64,000 nt of DNA from Mauremys mutica. Its lineage: Eukaryota; Chordata; Testudines; Geoemydidae. Each line of letters opens with the position of its first letter. The stretch's first letter is position 1. Positions 44,980 to 55,434 of the stretch are shown here, piece by piece. The DNA lies in assembly GCF_020497125.1 (NCBI RefSeq), contig NC_059094.1, positions 6,179,733 through 6,243,732 on the forward strand, read 5' to 3'. The translations under genes were made by a program, and so were the position numbers. Under the pieces are notes generated by a model. That model made no database searches. It was given only the letters and a program-made list of their open reading frames with translations, and had not been told where the DNA came from.

Positions 44980-47900
44980 ACTCAATGCCCAGCCCCAATC
45001 CAGAAGGTGACAGGATGGCTTTGCACTGCTGGGGATGCATGGTGTGCAAGAGGCATGGTAGGAGGTCCAAACAGTGTTTAGTATGCCACCTTTCACTTGT
45101 GCAGGCAAGGCCATATAGACAGTAGCAGCAAAGATCCACTGCCTTACAATGCTTATAGAAGAGTATCATAAGCAGTGATACATCCTGGTCTACCACTTTA
45201 CAGATAGTTTTTATTTTTCCAGTCAAAAGGGAAATAACCGGCTTTAAAATGATGTTGCTGTTCTCTGCCCTGGCTCATCTGGGATTTACCCAGCTGCAAT
45301 GTGTTTACACTGCTAGCAAAGTTAATACTGACCTCCTTGGACCAGACATTCTAAGGAGGAAAGGTAATTTTTTTTTACTATGAACTGGATGTCTGCATCC
45401 ATAGTCTATAGCCCAATGACTCCACCTGCAACTGAATGTATAGTGCTGTGCAATCCCAGGTGCTTCTGGACCCCCATGGCATTCCTCCTATGTAGACTGT
45501 TTGTTTCTAAACAGACAAGCTTTTTATTCAAAAAAATCAATCACATTCATTAACAGAAATATAGGTGGATTGTGAAAAGACAAATGCATACATTTTAATG
45601 CAAAATACTGTAAATGAAAATCACTTCCCCCTCCACATATCTGCCAAGACCTGAGTTCAGGGGCTTCTGTTCTCCCAGCAGATGATCTGTCAGCTATTAA
45701 AAGAGCATTCAGGCTTTCTATTATGTTTTACATATTTTTGATGCAAAAGAATTCAGGAGTTAGCATATTGAAACAAAAACAGTTCCCTTCAAACAAATAC
45801 TTGGATGCTATTTTCTGGTTAATAAATATATTGCATTAATTTATTAAATGAATAAAATCTGGGAGCCTGGGACTCATGAGCACCTGTGCTATGGCTAACC
45901 ACTGTCAGCAGCCCAGCATTTCTGAGCAGCCCCACAATAAACAAATAAATGACCATGTGAAATGGGGGGAAAAAAACTACTTCTAGAAAGGGAAGTGAAA
46001 TTTGTTTTTCGTTTTCCAAAGATTCGTATCAATGTAAACGCTAATGTTATGAAAATCCTAATATCTTTTCTCCTCCTGGAATCTGAAGTCAAGATATCCC
46101 AGGCTACTAGAAAAGAGAGACAGAATGAGAGTGTGTTTTTGTGTTACTTTTCATGCAACGTTAATAGAAAAGTGGCTATTTTACATGACAGAGCTCATCT
46201 TCAGAGTGAATGGAGATGCCAGCTTAGTTTACAAGTTACAGTCTTTGCTATGAACTGTAACATTTTCATTTCCCATTGATTTGGTTCTGTTACTATGTTA
46301 TCATATACAGTCATTGAGAACAGAATTTAAAATGAACTAATTTGTAGTCATTTGTAGACACTGTGAAGAAGAAACACACCTAATCATTTAGCGTAACTCA
46401 CCTTTGCTGTGATGCTCATAATAAATATACATTTTACTCTGAGGGGCCAACGTGGCAACACCACCAATGGAATTTGTCCAGTGTCGTGGCCAAAATAACC
46501 GAAGTGCTGATTCCTTGTCCTAGAGGCCGAAGCTCAGATTGCGTATATCTACTCGGGTGTGCAACCTGCAACCCAGCATCTGAGGACTGGACATGGGAGA
46601 AGTGGCGCTGGCCCCTTCTGTAGGTAAGAAGGTCAGAATGGAAAATTTCCCTGACTGCGGCTTTTACTGGGACTGTAGTTTTAGGGCTAATTCTGCTATC
46701 ACAGAAACCAGTGAGTTATTTCCAATTGTCACTGGAAGGCATGAGCGGATAATGAGGCTCTATGTTAGCACAATGATGAGGCGGCAGAGATAGCACTCAA
46801 AATTAAGAAAATGTAAACGTTAAGGTTGGCCATGCAGCATGAAATCATTCTCCCTTGTACAAATATATGAAATGTATGACCATATGAAAGAGTGTTTAAT
46901 TACATGGTCACATAAGGTCTTTAAATAATATGAATGGGATTTTCAAAGGCATATAAGCGATTAGGCACTGGCGACAATTCAATTGGCACTTAACGCCCTT
47001 AGGATCCTTTCAAATCCTATCCATCATGTTCTATCATTCATTGTACTACAGCATTACCTGTGTCTACAATAACTGTGATCACATGCTATAATTAGAAACT
47101 ATCAGAACACATTGGCATAAAAGGAGGCAGAGTTAAGGTTGTGTGTTCATGCTTAACTTTTGTATTCCCTTACTCCTGAGTGATTAAATATCCAACTTTA
47201 GAAAAACAGAATTATGGAAATGGGGTCTCTTCTAACAGGCATCAGATGGCAAAGGCCAACTAGTGTTGATCAGGTCAATGGGAAGCCACACACTAGTAGA
47301 CTTACCATGCACCAGTCAGCCAAAGCTGAGACTGACCAAATCCTCATACTAAAGCTTTAGATCTGTTTAAGGTATTTAGATTGTCTTAAGTCCTTATACT
47401 GGCACAACCTGTTTAAAATGATCTAAGGCTTTAGATTGGTTTAAGCTGCTTAGGCAGCTTTAAGGCTTTAGAAAGGTTTAAACTGCTAAAAACATTCCCC
47501 AAAAAAGCAAATCGGGGAAATTGCAGGGAGTCTGGGGATGCTCCTGCCACCTTAAGGGTATTTTTTTAATTGTGCACTTGCAAGTATACATGAGTGTACA
47601 GGTATATAAAAGTGTATTTTGCTTGCAATACTAAAAGATAAAGTCAACCTCTGGTCAAGTGGTACATGCTAAGTCTACAAATACTCAGCTTGCTAATGAC
47701 TTCAACTGGCATCAATTGGCCTTTCATGATTGGTCTCTCTCTATCCATGGGTTTTAAAGAACCTGGGAAATTAAATGTAAAAACTATGTTAATGCCAAAC
47801 TATGGCTGCATCGTTGAGCAATCAAAAGTCAAGAAACGTGACAGTTTTACAGCCGTTCTAAATAGGCGCCAATGGCAGTGACAAAGGCTGGGCTCAATCT

Positions 47901-48670
47901 GCCATGGGGTCATTTTCTAATATAAATAAAATTAAGCTCAGGCCCCCACCCAGAGCCATTCTGCTACTTCTAGATCTTAGAAATCAAAATAGAACCTGCC
48001 TGATCACCTTAATTATACCTGAGTGGGGGTTAGGTGGATGGAGATTGTGTGTATGTCTTCGCTGCAAGAAAAAGACAGCCTAGGTTGGTCCAGTGTAGTC
48101 TAATCCCATTCTGTCTCACTCTATCCATGGTTCAGAATCTCCAGGCAGGGAACCCAGAGCAAAACATAACTTTTGGTAAGAATCCCCACTCCCCAGCCCC
48201 TGGTCTTAAGGACAGAGCTCTCCACCCTGCTTCGTGATGAACCTGAACCCCATTCCCAAACCAGAGACCACTACCTGACAGTAAGGATGACGCATCTACT
48301 CCAGGTCACGCCGCCTACAATTCGTATGCCCTCTTATGGGTACAGTTACAGTAACAGTTATCATTTATACACTCAGAACAGACAAATCCCAACAAAACAC
48401 CCTATGTAGAACTATGGGTAAACAACAGTAATTCATGGAAAAGAGGCTGGTGCAAGCAGGTTTTCCCCCTTTTCCCCTATAGAGGGAGCAGAGAGTTCCA
48501 CCCTTCTAGCTCTGGGGCTTACAGTTACATTTGAACACCCAGCCTTATTTCAGCCATTTGCATATATCCACTGAAATACAGAGCCATGCTCTGCTCTCAT
48601 TTACACAAACATAAATCCAGACTAGCCCCCTGATGTAAACAGCCGGTAATTACAAGACCACGGCTTATTT
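44980..48670. other. No gene seen; mostly unique AT-rich DNA
   Basis: A tract with repeated 'ctttagat' and 'ggtttaa' words lies at 47345-47490. An acceptor-donor pair (CCTTGTCCTAG to TAG|GTAAGA, about 46523-46623) is weak, with no convincing coding frame. No transposon termini were recognised. Confidence 0.4.
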
Positions 48671-48672
48671 TA

Positions 48673-48900
48673 GGGCATGTCTACACTGCCTCCTGCGGGG
48701 GAGCGAATAGCAGCGCGCACCTAAGTGCTGTGCTGTAACTCCCCCATGTGGATCCTGTGGGTGCAAACGTAAAGGTTCCCAGTTCGCACTAATGTGATCC
48801 TCTTCAAACAGGACTACAATAGTGTAAACTAGGGACCTTTAAGTTTGTATCTGCAGTGTCCACATGGGGGCGTTACACTGCAGCACTTTGGTGTGCACCT
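48673..48900. mobile_element. Harbinger-type MITE, left end (partial)
   Basis: The left end GGGCATGTCTACACTGCC is of the TCTACACT type. The interior carries 'ctgtaactcccccatgtgga' and, further on, an inverse-like 'cagtgtccacatgggggcgt', indicating a palindromic plan. The right terminus is not clear. Confidence 0.5.
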
Positions 48901-49084
48901 ACCCAAGGAAAGACTTACCCTCCATCCAAAGACCCATTATGTTTTCTTCATTAAGGGGCAGGAAAGAGAAAAACTGCTGTGGCAATGGCACCCCGAAAAA
49001 ATGTCTGGAATTCCTATCAATACCCAGTAATCACACTTTCCACTGATACATTGCTTTGCACCTGTTGATCTAACTGTATTTTCC

Positions 49085-49555
49085 AAACAATAATTACTTA
49101 AGCCTTGCAAAACCTCTGTTAGATAGGTACCATTACACTCTGAGACACAGACATGTGAAGTGTCTAGAGCAGGGGTAGGCAACCTATGGCACAGGTGCTG
49201 AAGGCGGCACACGAGCTGATTTTCAGTGGCACTCACACTGCCAGGGTCCCGGCCACCGGTCCGGGGGGCTCTGCATTTTAATTTAATTTTAAATGAAGCT
49301 TCTTAAACATTTTAAAAACCTTATTTACTTTACATACAACAATAGTTTTGTTATATATTATAGACTTATAGAAAGAGACCTTCTAAAAAGGTTAAAATGT
49401 ATGACTGGCACGCGAAACCTTAAATCAGAGTGAATAAATGAAGGCTCAGCACACCACTTCTGAAAGGTTGCCGACCCCCGGTCTTAGTGTTGAGTTACAA
49501 AGCAAGTCAGTCACAGGGCTGTGAATAGAACCCAGAAGTTCTGACCTGACCACTA
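49085..49555 (-). repeat. MIR/CORE-SINE-like remnant, split by a hAT element
   Basis: The minus-strand MIR order continues across the insertion: the Pol III-type head lies at 49489-49555 ('ggtcaggtcagaacttctgg' on minus), then the body at 49085-49169. Removing 49170-49480 brings the two parts together. Confidence 0.6.
49170..49480. mobile_element. hAT-type MITE inserted in a MIR
   Basis: The termini are CAGGGGTAGGCAACCTATGG and the inverse of CGGGGGTCGGCAACCTTTC. The flanks GTCTAGAG and GTCTTAGTG look like a decayed 8-bp TSD. The 'ttagacttatagaaagagac' part is typical of this vertebrate-wide hAT family. Non-coding. Confidence 0.85.
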
Positions 49556-49559
49556 GACA

Positions 49560-50305
49560 ACATTCCCTCCAATAATGGAAGTTCCACATGCAGATCTTCG
49601 GCAGCATGAGTCTTGTGTGCAGTTACTGCTGTTTTTTCATGCAGCTCTTCTGTTACATAACATAGCAATGAAAATTCAAAATGCACTGATCACAGTTTGC
49701 ACTTTTCTGCAGCTTTGTCATGACATGTTTTACCCTTATGTTAATAAACTTGCAAACTATTCCAACTAAATTAAGTACTTTGAGGATTTAGTTATTTTCC
49801 CAGAGTTCCCTTTAAAAGTTTGTTTTCTAGAACACTTCTGAGTTATGTCGTCATTCACAATGTATTTGCAATACTGGTCAACCTGAAGGAACATTGATCA
49901 GTGCCAGTTGCCATGGGCTGTTACAAATCAGAACACAGAAATGCAAATTCTGTGAATGAGGGGTGAAATAAATGATGACTCCCATCTGCCAGCGACACCT
50001 CCACTGGAATGGACACTTAAATAATCAGGCATACACAAGTTCTTACAACTCTATACTTCATGTACTACTTAAAAACAACACACACACCCTTACAACTAAA
50101 TGCACTACCACTTCTGAACCATTTAATAGCACCAGATATTGGAACTGTTGCAAAAGTCTGTGAGCCAAAGTTCAAAAGTGCACTTCCCTCCAGCTACCAG
50201 GCGGTTCCAAACATTTTTCTTCCCTACAGACTGAAAGTCCAATAAGTGAAAGCTAATTGCCTCTGTATAATTTTCGAAAGGGCATATGCCTTCCATTATC
50301 AACAT
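49560..50305. other. No gene seen
   Basis: No recognised repeat or exon. Confidence 0.35.
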
Positions 50306-50311
50306 CTAGTA

Positions 50312-50405
50312 TTTGTATTATGTAGTGCCTAGATGCCCCAATCAAGACCAGGGCCTTACTGTAAACATATACAGTGACGGACAATTCCTGCCCTCTAAAG
50401 CTAAC
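50312..50405 (+). repeat. Recurrent 'TAGCACCTAGG' repeat, copy 3
   Basis: It reads 'tgtattatgtagtgcctaga', then 'aagaccagggcc', then 'cggacaattcctgccct', parallel to the 54045 copy with a small middle difference. Confidence 0.55.
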
Positions 50406-50444
50406 AATATAACTGCACAAGACAGACAAGGTGTGGGACAAAAA

Positions 50445-50565
50445 ATGTATTATTATCCCCTTTTATTTACGGAAAACTGAGGCACAGAGATTAAGCAACT
50501 TCCCAAGGTCACACAGATTGTCAGTGGCAGAGCCAGGAACTGAACCCAGATCTGACCCAGACTTG
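50445..50565 (-). repeat. MIR/CORE-SINE-like remnant
   Basis: On plus it reads 'aaactgaggcacagagatta', 'cttcccaaggtcacacag' and 'cagagccaggaactgaaccc', the classic antisense MIR core. One of the best-preserved MIR copies here. Confidence 0.75.
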
Positions 50566-50659
50566 TAAGCACAATACCATAATCCTTCCACCTTTTCATA
50601 CTACATTTTTGTTTTCCAAATGATAATAACAGCAATATAATAATCATATTCCTATGTAG

Positions 50660-50740
50660 GAGTGTAAGCTCCCCAGAGCTGGGGCAATGTGTTTTCCTTG
50701 TCTGTAGAGCACCAGGGGCTGTCGAAATAATCAGAATACC
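50660..50740 (-). repeat. Recurrent 'TAGCACCTAGG' repeat, copy 4
   Basis: It reads 'tgtaagctccccagagctgg', then 'tgtagagcaccaggggctgt', inverted relative to copy 3 about 350 bp away. Confidence 0.5.
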
Positions 50741-50744
50741 AGCA

Positions 50745-52360
50745 TCTGCAGAACGTATATCAGTATTTTTCCTCCAGGGATGATAAATTGTGGTAATCAT
50801 TGAAAGAAGAAGTTATTTTATGTATTATTACATGTAATGCAATGAATCTACTGGAAAACATGTGTAATTCTAGTCCAGCTAATGTCCAAGTCGTCCCAAA
50901 ATTGTGACTAATAGTTAATGGGTTTGGAGAACACAGATGACTTTCAATGGGACTTGAGCTCCAAAGTCACTTAGGTGCTTTGGAAAATTCAATCCTTACT
51001 CTTTTGGGTACCTAACAAAAAGAGAGTTGGGCCTGAGCCACAAACATCAAAATCTGAATCTAACCATCCCCAAAATTCAGGGGTGTTGATAGGTTTCACA
51101 TTGGACTCATCGCGGAAAAATAAAACCCAATTATCATTATTACATAGTTGTGCGGGTTTATAAGCACTTTACAAGCATGCAAGAAAATACATTTTCTGCC
51201 GAAATAAATGCAAGACAAGGCATTTCAGGAGCAGGGCATCCAGTTCTGCTGAACGAAGCAAATCTCAGATGGAACGCTCAGAAGTTGATGGTTATTTGGA
51301 GATATGACTACTTCCCCCTTTTTTCTGAAAAGCCTGCCACTGACTCTGATTACAGACCAAACAATACAAGCACATTGTCAGGGTTCTAACAGCAATCCAA
51401 CAGCCTACATATAGTGACAGGGCTACACTTTTAATTCATTATTGACACATCTTCCACAAACCTGGGACTCCCAACTCTGCTGGCCATATATCCATGCACC
51501 CTGTAGGGTAGACAATGTGCTATCTCCAGGAAGAAGTCTGCTTTCATAGATTAACACATCCTTTTCATCACTGTCAAAGCTATTCCAAAGTTTATGACTC
51601 TCCAATCTGTCTAATGAGACAGCCTCATTGATCCAGCTGTTAAATTTCTCATATAAAAACTCCACTCTGTCTCTTGGTGGGATTAGGACATACCTCCATC
51701 AGAGACATCAGAATGCAAAGCCACTCTAATGGCCTTCCTCCAAATTTGCCGTGAGCACAAAGCACTTCCTCCCTTCACCTGATACCATCTGGCCAGGTCT
51801 CAGGCTCATTATTCCCATAAGTAATATAAAGAAATTATGTTGTAACAGATTAGAATATATTTGACTATAACTGTGATAAATTACAATTAAGGTGGTAGTG
51901 GTCTGTGCCTTTTGGAGCTGTCCCTACTCTGTAGGAATGTGGTTTGCTTAGCAATCATATTGTTTATACATCTCTAGCAACAGTCGCTTGGCAGAATGAA
52001 ACCAACATGCGTTTTTTTAAAAATACAGTAAGAAAACTGCTTACGCTGTTTTTGGGTAGCAGGCCATTAAAGTTCACCTGATTATGGAGCCACTGAATAG
52101 CAACGTGAACCATTTTTGCACAAACTTTCCCATAACATTCACTTTCAGGTGTACACCAAGACTAGAAAATGACAGACTGAAAATTTCAGAAAGTTACAAG
52201 CAAATGAATGTAGGGGAATAGAATGGAAACATGCCTGCAACCTGAACCACAGTGGTTACTAATGTTCCCCCTACAGTAAGATGTAGATACATGTGGCCTT
52301 TTACCATAGTGAGAAATCAGGAAGGGAGCGAGTCAGTATACAGAGAGACGGAGAAGTGAG
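50745..52360. other. No gene seen
   Basis: No recognised structure. The 80-codon minus frame at 51423-51665 has no known domain. Confidence 0.35.
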
Positions 52361-52364
52361 GAAT

Positions 52365-52890
52365 TGGTGAGCTTAAGGCCAGAAGGCACCAGCAGACCAT
52401 CTAGTCTGACCTCCTGCATATCACAGGCCACCAACACCACTCAGCACCTGCACACTAAACCCAACAACCCAAATTAGACCAAAGTGTCACAGCTGACAGG
52501 AGACTAGACCATTATGTGTCACAGTCCAAGAACAGGAGGGATGGAGGTGCACCAGGCCTGAGGCCCCTGCAATGACAGGGAAATGATTAAGTGAGATATA
52601 CCCAGCTAATCCTGGCATGTGACATTGCAGAGGAAGGTGGGGGGAGCCCAAGGTCCCTGCTAACCTGACCTAGGAGCAAATTCCTTCTCGACCAATCATA
52701 GGGTGACAAGTTCGATCCTCAGCATGTGAGCAAGAGCCAACCAGCCAAGAGAGACAGAATGCTCAGTGCTACCTCAGAGCCCTTGCCCACCTCAACCAAT
52801 GTCCCATCTCCTGCCATGGCCATCCCTGTCACATTAGAGGGAGCAGATAAAAACAAAAAACCTAAAACACATGGGGAGGGATGAATCCCT
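52365..52890 (-). mobile_element. CR1 LINE 3' end (antisense), extended
   Basis: The plus strand starts with 'aaggccagaaggcaccagca', then 'gaccatctagtctgacctcc', the reversed 3' UTR of CR1. The block continues into sequence I recall as typical of turtle CR1 3' UTRs ('aggagcaaattccttctcga'). No ORF2 part is clear. Confidence 0.7.
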
Positions 52891-53085
52891 TCCTGACCTC
52901 TGCAGGTGGTTGACTGAAACCCTGAAGTGTGACCATAATGAGTAGGTGACCTGGAAAATGGCCTGTGGTTGAGCCATAGGCGGGGATTTGTAACCCATAT
53001 TCAACAGCTGTGTGATGAATTTACAGGTGACTATTATTTTTCATGGAACTCACTGTGAAATCAAGAATCACGCATTTGCTTAGAC

Positions 53086-53356
53086 TGGTGTCCCCAATCT
53101 GTGGTCTGTGAAGCACCGGTACATCATGGAGTCCTTCCTGGTGGATCATGGGGTGCTTGCTCTTCCTTTTTGTTTCCACTTGCTAAACTTCTTCAACAGA
53201 TACATTAACCACTTCTGAAATACCTTTCTTCCATAGAAGCAGTTGCCATAGTTTCCACACAGATGTTATGAGATCATAAATGGGAGTGGAAGTATCCATG
53301 AGACAATCTATCTACTAAATATTGGTGCATGCCATGAAAATATTTGGGAACCCAAG
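53086..53356. mobile_element. hAT-like MITE
   Basis: The left end TGGTGTCCCCAATCTGTGG and right end ATATTTGGGAACCCAAG are diverged inverse termini. Flanks GCTTAGAC (53078-53085) and AGTTAGAC (53357-53364) agree at 6/8. Non-coding and old. Confidence 0.65.
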
Positions 53357-53619
53357 AGTTAGACAATCTGATTGGTGAACATTATTCCAGCTCTCAGTAA
53401 TATAAATTACTTAAGATGTGAACAACAGAATTTGATTCATCCCATGACTATTTTGCAGGCAGTCATGAGCCAGGTTTTCTCTTATGTATGTAACCATAAG
53501 GATTATTTATAAAATAACACATATTCCTCCAAGCATTTTTTTCATGGCTGCTAGTGACCGGTGAATGCTCAGTCATGCAAAAGAAAAAAAAAATAGAAAG
53601 CACTGGAGTCTACAGCAGT

Positions 53620-53725
53620 TGGAACTCCTCATTTCTGTGCTCAACTCTGCCAGCAACTCGTACTGAGATCTTGGCCAAGTCATTTCCCCCATCTGCCTCA
53701 TTTTCCACACAGAGTAAGAAGAGAG
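53620..53725 (+). repeat. MIR/CORE-SINE-like remnant
   Basis: The words 'ctcaactctgccagcaactc' and 'cttggccaagtcatttcccc' lie in MIR order. Confidence 0.6.
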
Positions 53726-54044
53726 AGTCCTAAACGTTAACAAGAATTCATATCACCTCCTCCTCCCCCAGCAGTTACACAATGAGCCCAAAGAGGAGCC
53801 AATACATGAGTTAAGCAGTTGGTACCTCTCTACCCTCAGCACAGATGTCTTGAGTCTTTCAAAGATACAGATGAAGACGTTGGGGTCTATCAATTCTGAT
53901 ATCTCCGTGGGAGCACAATTAGTAACCTTTAAACATGGTGAAGCAGCACATTGCCCTTTGTCTGAACATCACTTTGCTACCGACAAACAAGAGGCAACAC
54001 TGACTAGGCCACCAAAGAAATGAATACATTAGAGCTTTCTGCTA

Positions 54045-54132
54045 ATGATTATTTGTATTACCGTAGCACCTAGGAGCCCCAGACATGGAGCAGGGCCCCA
54101 TTGTGCTAGGCAAACACAGAAGAATAAGACAG
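54045..54132 (+). repeat. Recurrent 'TAGCACCTAGG' repeat, copy 5 (reference copy)
   Basis: It reads 'taccgtagcacctaggagcc', 'atggagcagggccccattgt', 'gctaggcaaacacag' and 'aagacagtccctgcccag'. This best-preserved copy was used to recognise the others. Confidence 0.65.
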
Positions 54133-54364
54133 TCCCTGCCCAGTCTTTGAGACATCCATGCTAATGGGCGACACACATGCTTCTCAGTCATACCAGCTGT
54201 AGGTGCTTAGTTGTTGTGTTGAGCGAGTGAGATGTTTTTAGCCACAAATCAGCATAGACTTGTTTTCATTTCCACCATACCGAGGAAAGTGACTTGCTCC
54301 CTGCTGGTCCATTTACAAATGACAGTTTTGGGTCAGTGTTGTATTACTATTGTCCTGACCCTGT

Positions 54365-55127
54365 GTCATGGGAGAGCAGACTCAGTGCTCTGGAACTGCT
54401 CTGGATGAAGTTCAGACAGGACCCTCCTGTAGTGTGACACCCCTGAGGGCACACTCTCACTAGAGCAAGCATCCTTGGTTTCAGCACCTCCTGGGTCTGA
54501 CCTCGGGACATTCAGCACCCTGTTTCACGCCGTGAGCTCCCCACAGTGAGTCCACCTGGCGAAGTCTTATGTGCCCCCAAAGGGGCCATGCACCCCAACT
54601 TCCACAGTCAGCAGTGACTCTCAGTCAGCACTGTAAAACAGAAGGGTTCATTAGTTGTCTGGAACACAATACAGAACGGATCTCGTTAGCTCAGAAAGCA
54701 GGAAGTTACAGCAAAGTTCATTTTGGTGAGACCCAGAGCCCTGGGCTGTACCCTCACAGCCCTCCCGAGTCCCAAACCAAGAGACTGACCAGCTTCCAGC
54801 CGCCTACCCTCAGGCATGCCCAGTTATAACTCCTCCATCCTTTGTGCTGTTTCCTGGGCAACCCAGTCACCTGACCTCCAACTCTCTCGTAGTTCTCCAG
54901 CTCCTCCGGCTGGCTCTTGCAGAGGAGGGGTTCCGGCTATCACGTGCCAGGATGCAGAATGCTTGGCCATTGTCTAGACCCAGGGAGCTACACGGCAGTC
55001 ACACCTGCCCTCTAGGGGTCTCTGCAACAATCACACACCCTTCTCACACCACCAACACATAGGGAAACTGAGGCCCACACAGAGTACTCATACAAAACAT
55101 TAAGAAAATTCCCACTTTGTCACACCC
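54365..55127 (-). repeat. LTR-like dispersed repeat (antisense)
   Basis: On minus it begins TGTGACAAAGTGGGAATTT at 55127 and runs about 760 bp towards 'catgacacaggg'. The TGTGACA start and the promoter-like length suggest an LTR, and I recall related solo repeats in turtle genomes. No second LTR, primer-binding site or TSD was established. The superfamily is left open. Confidence 0.4.
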
Positions 55128-55269
55128 TGTTCCATTCCTCACCAGCTTCACATCATGAATGAAGAGAGCTAAGACTCATGGTAATTATGGACCAACTGAA
55201 ATCTAGGTGCAAATCCTGAACTAAGCTCATGAAATACAGGAGAAGAAGAAGGCACAGCACGCTCTAAAC

Positions 55270-55425
55270 CAGAGCTTTTCAAACTGGATTCCATGTTTGC
55301 CACATCCACAAACTGTCTGGATTTTCCTTAGGAAATTTCTTACATTTACATAAAATATATTTAACAGGACGGCCATACTTTTTTCCAAAAATCAAAAAGG
55401 GTATCAGGATATTTGAGAACCACTG
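55270..55425. mobile_element. hAT-type MITE with 8-bp TSD
   Basis: The ends are CAGAGCTTTTCAAACTGG and the inverse of CAGTGGTTCTCAAATATCC. Flanks CTCTAAAC (55262-55269) and GTCTTAAC (55426-55433) agree at 6/8. It is 156 bp and non-coding, with the same terminal family as 6454 and 20676. Confidence 0.8.
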
Positions 55426-55434
55426 GTCTTAACC

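Noticed and set aside
46523..46623. Small exon between CCTTGTCCTAG and TAG|GTAAGA
   Set aside because: The acceptor tract is weak and no reading frame across it looks coding or conserved.
54365..55127. Endogenous retrovirus call
   Set aside because: No gag, pol or env sequence, no second LTR and no primer-binding site was seen, so only an LTR-like label is justified.
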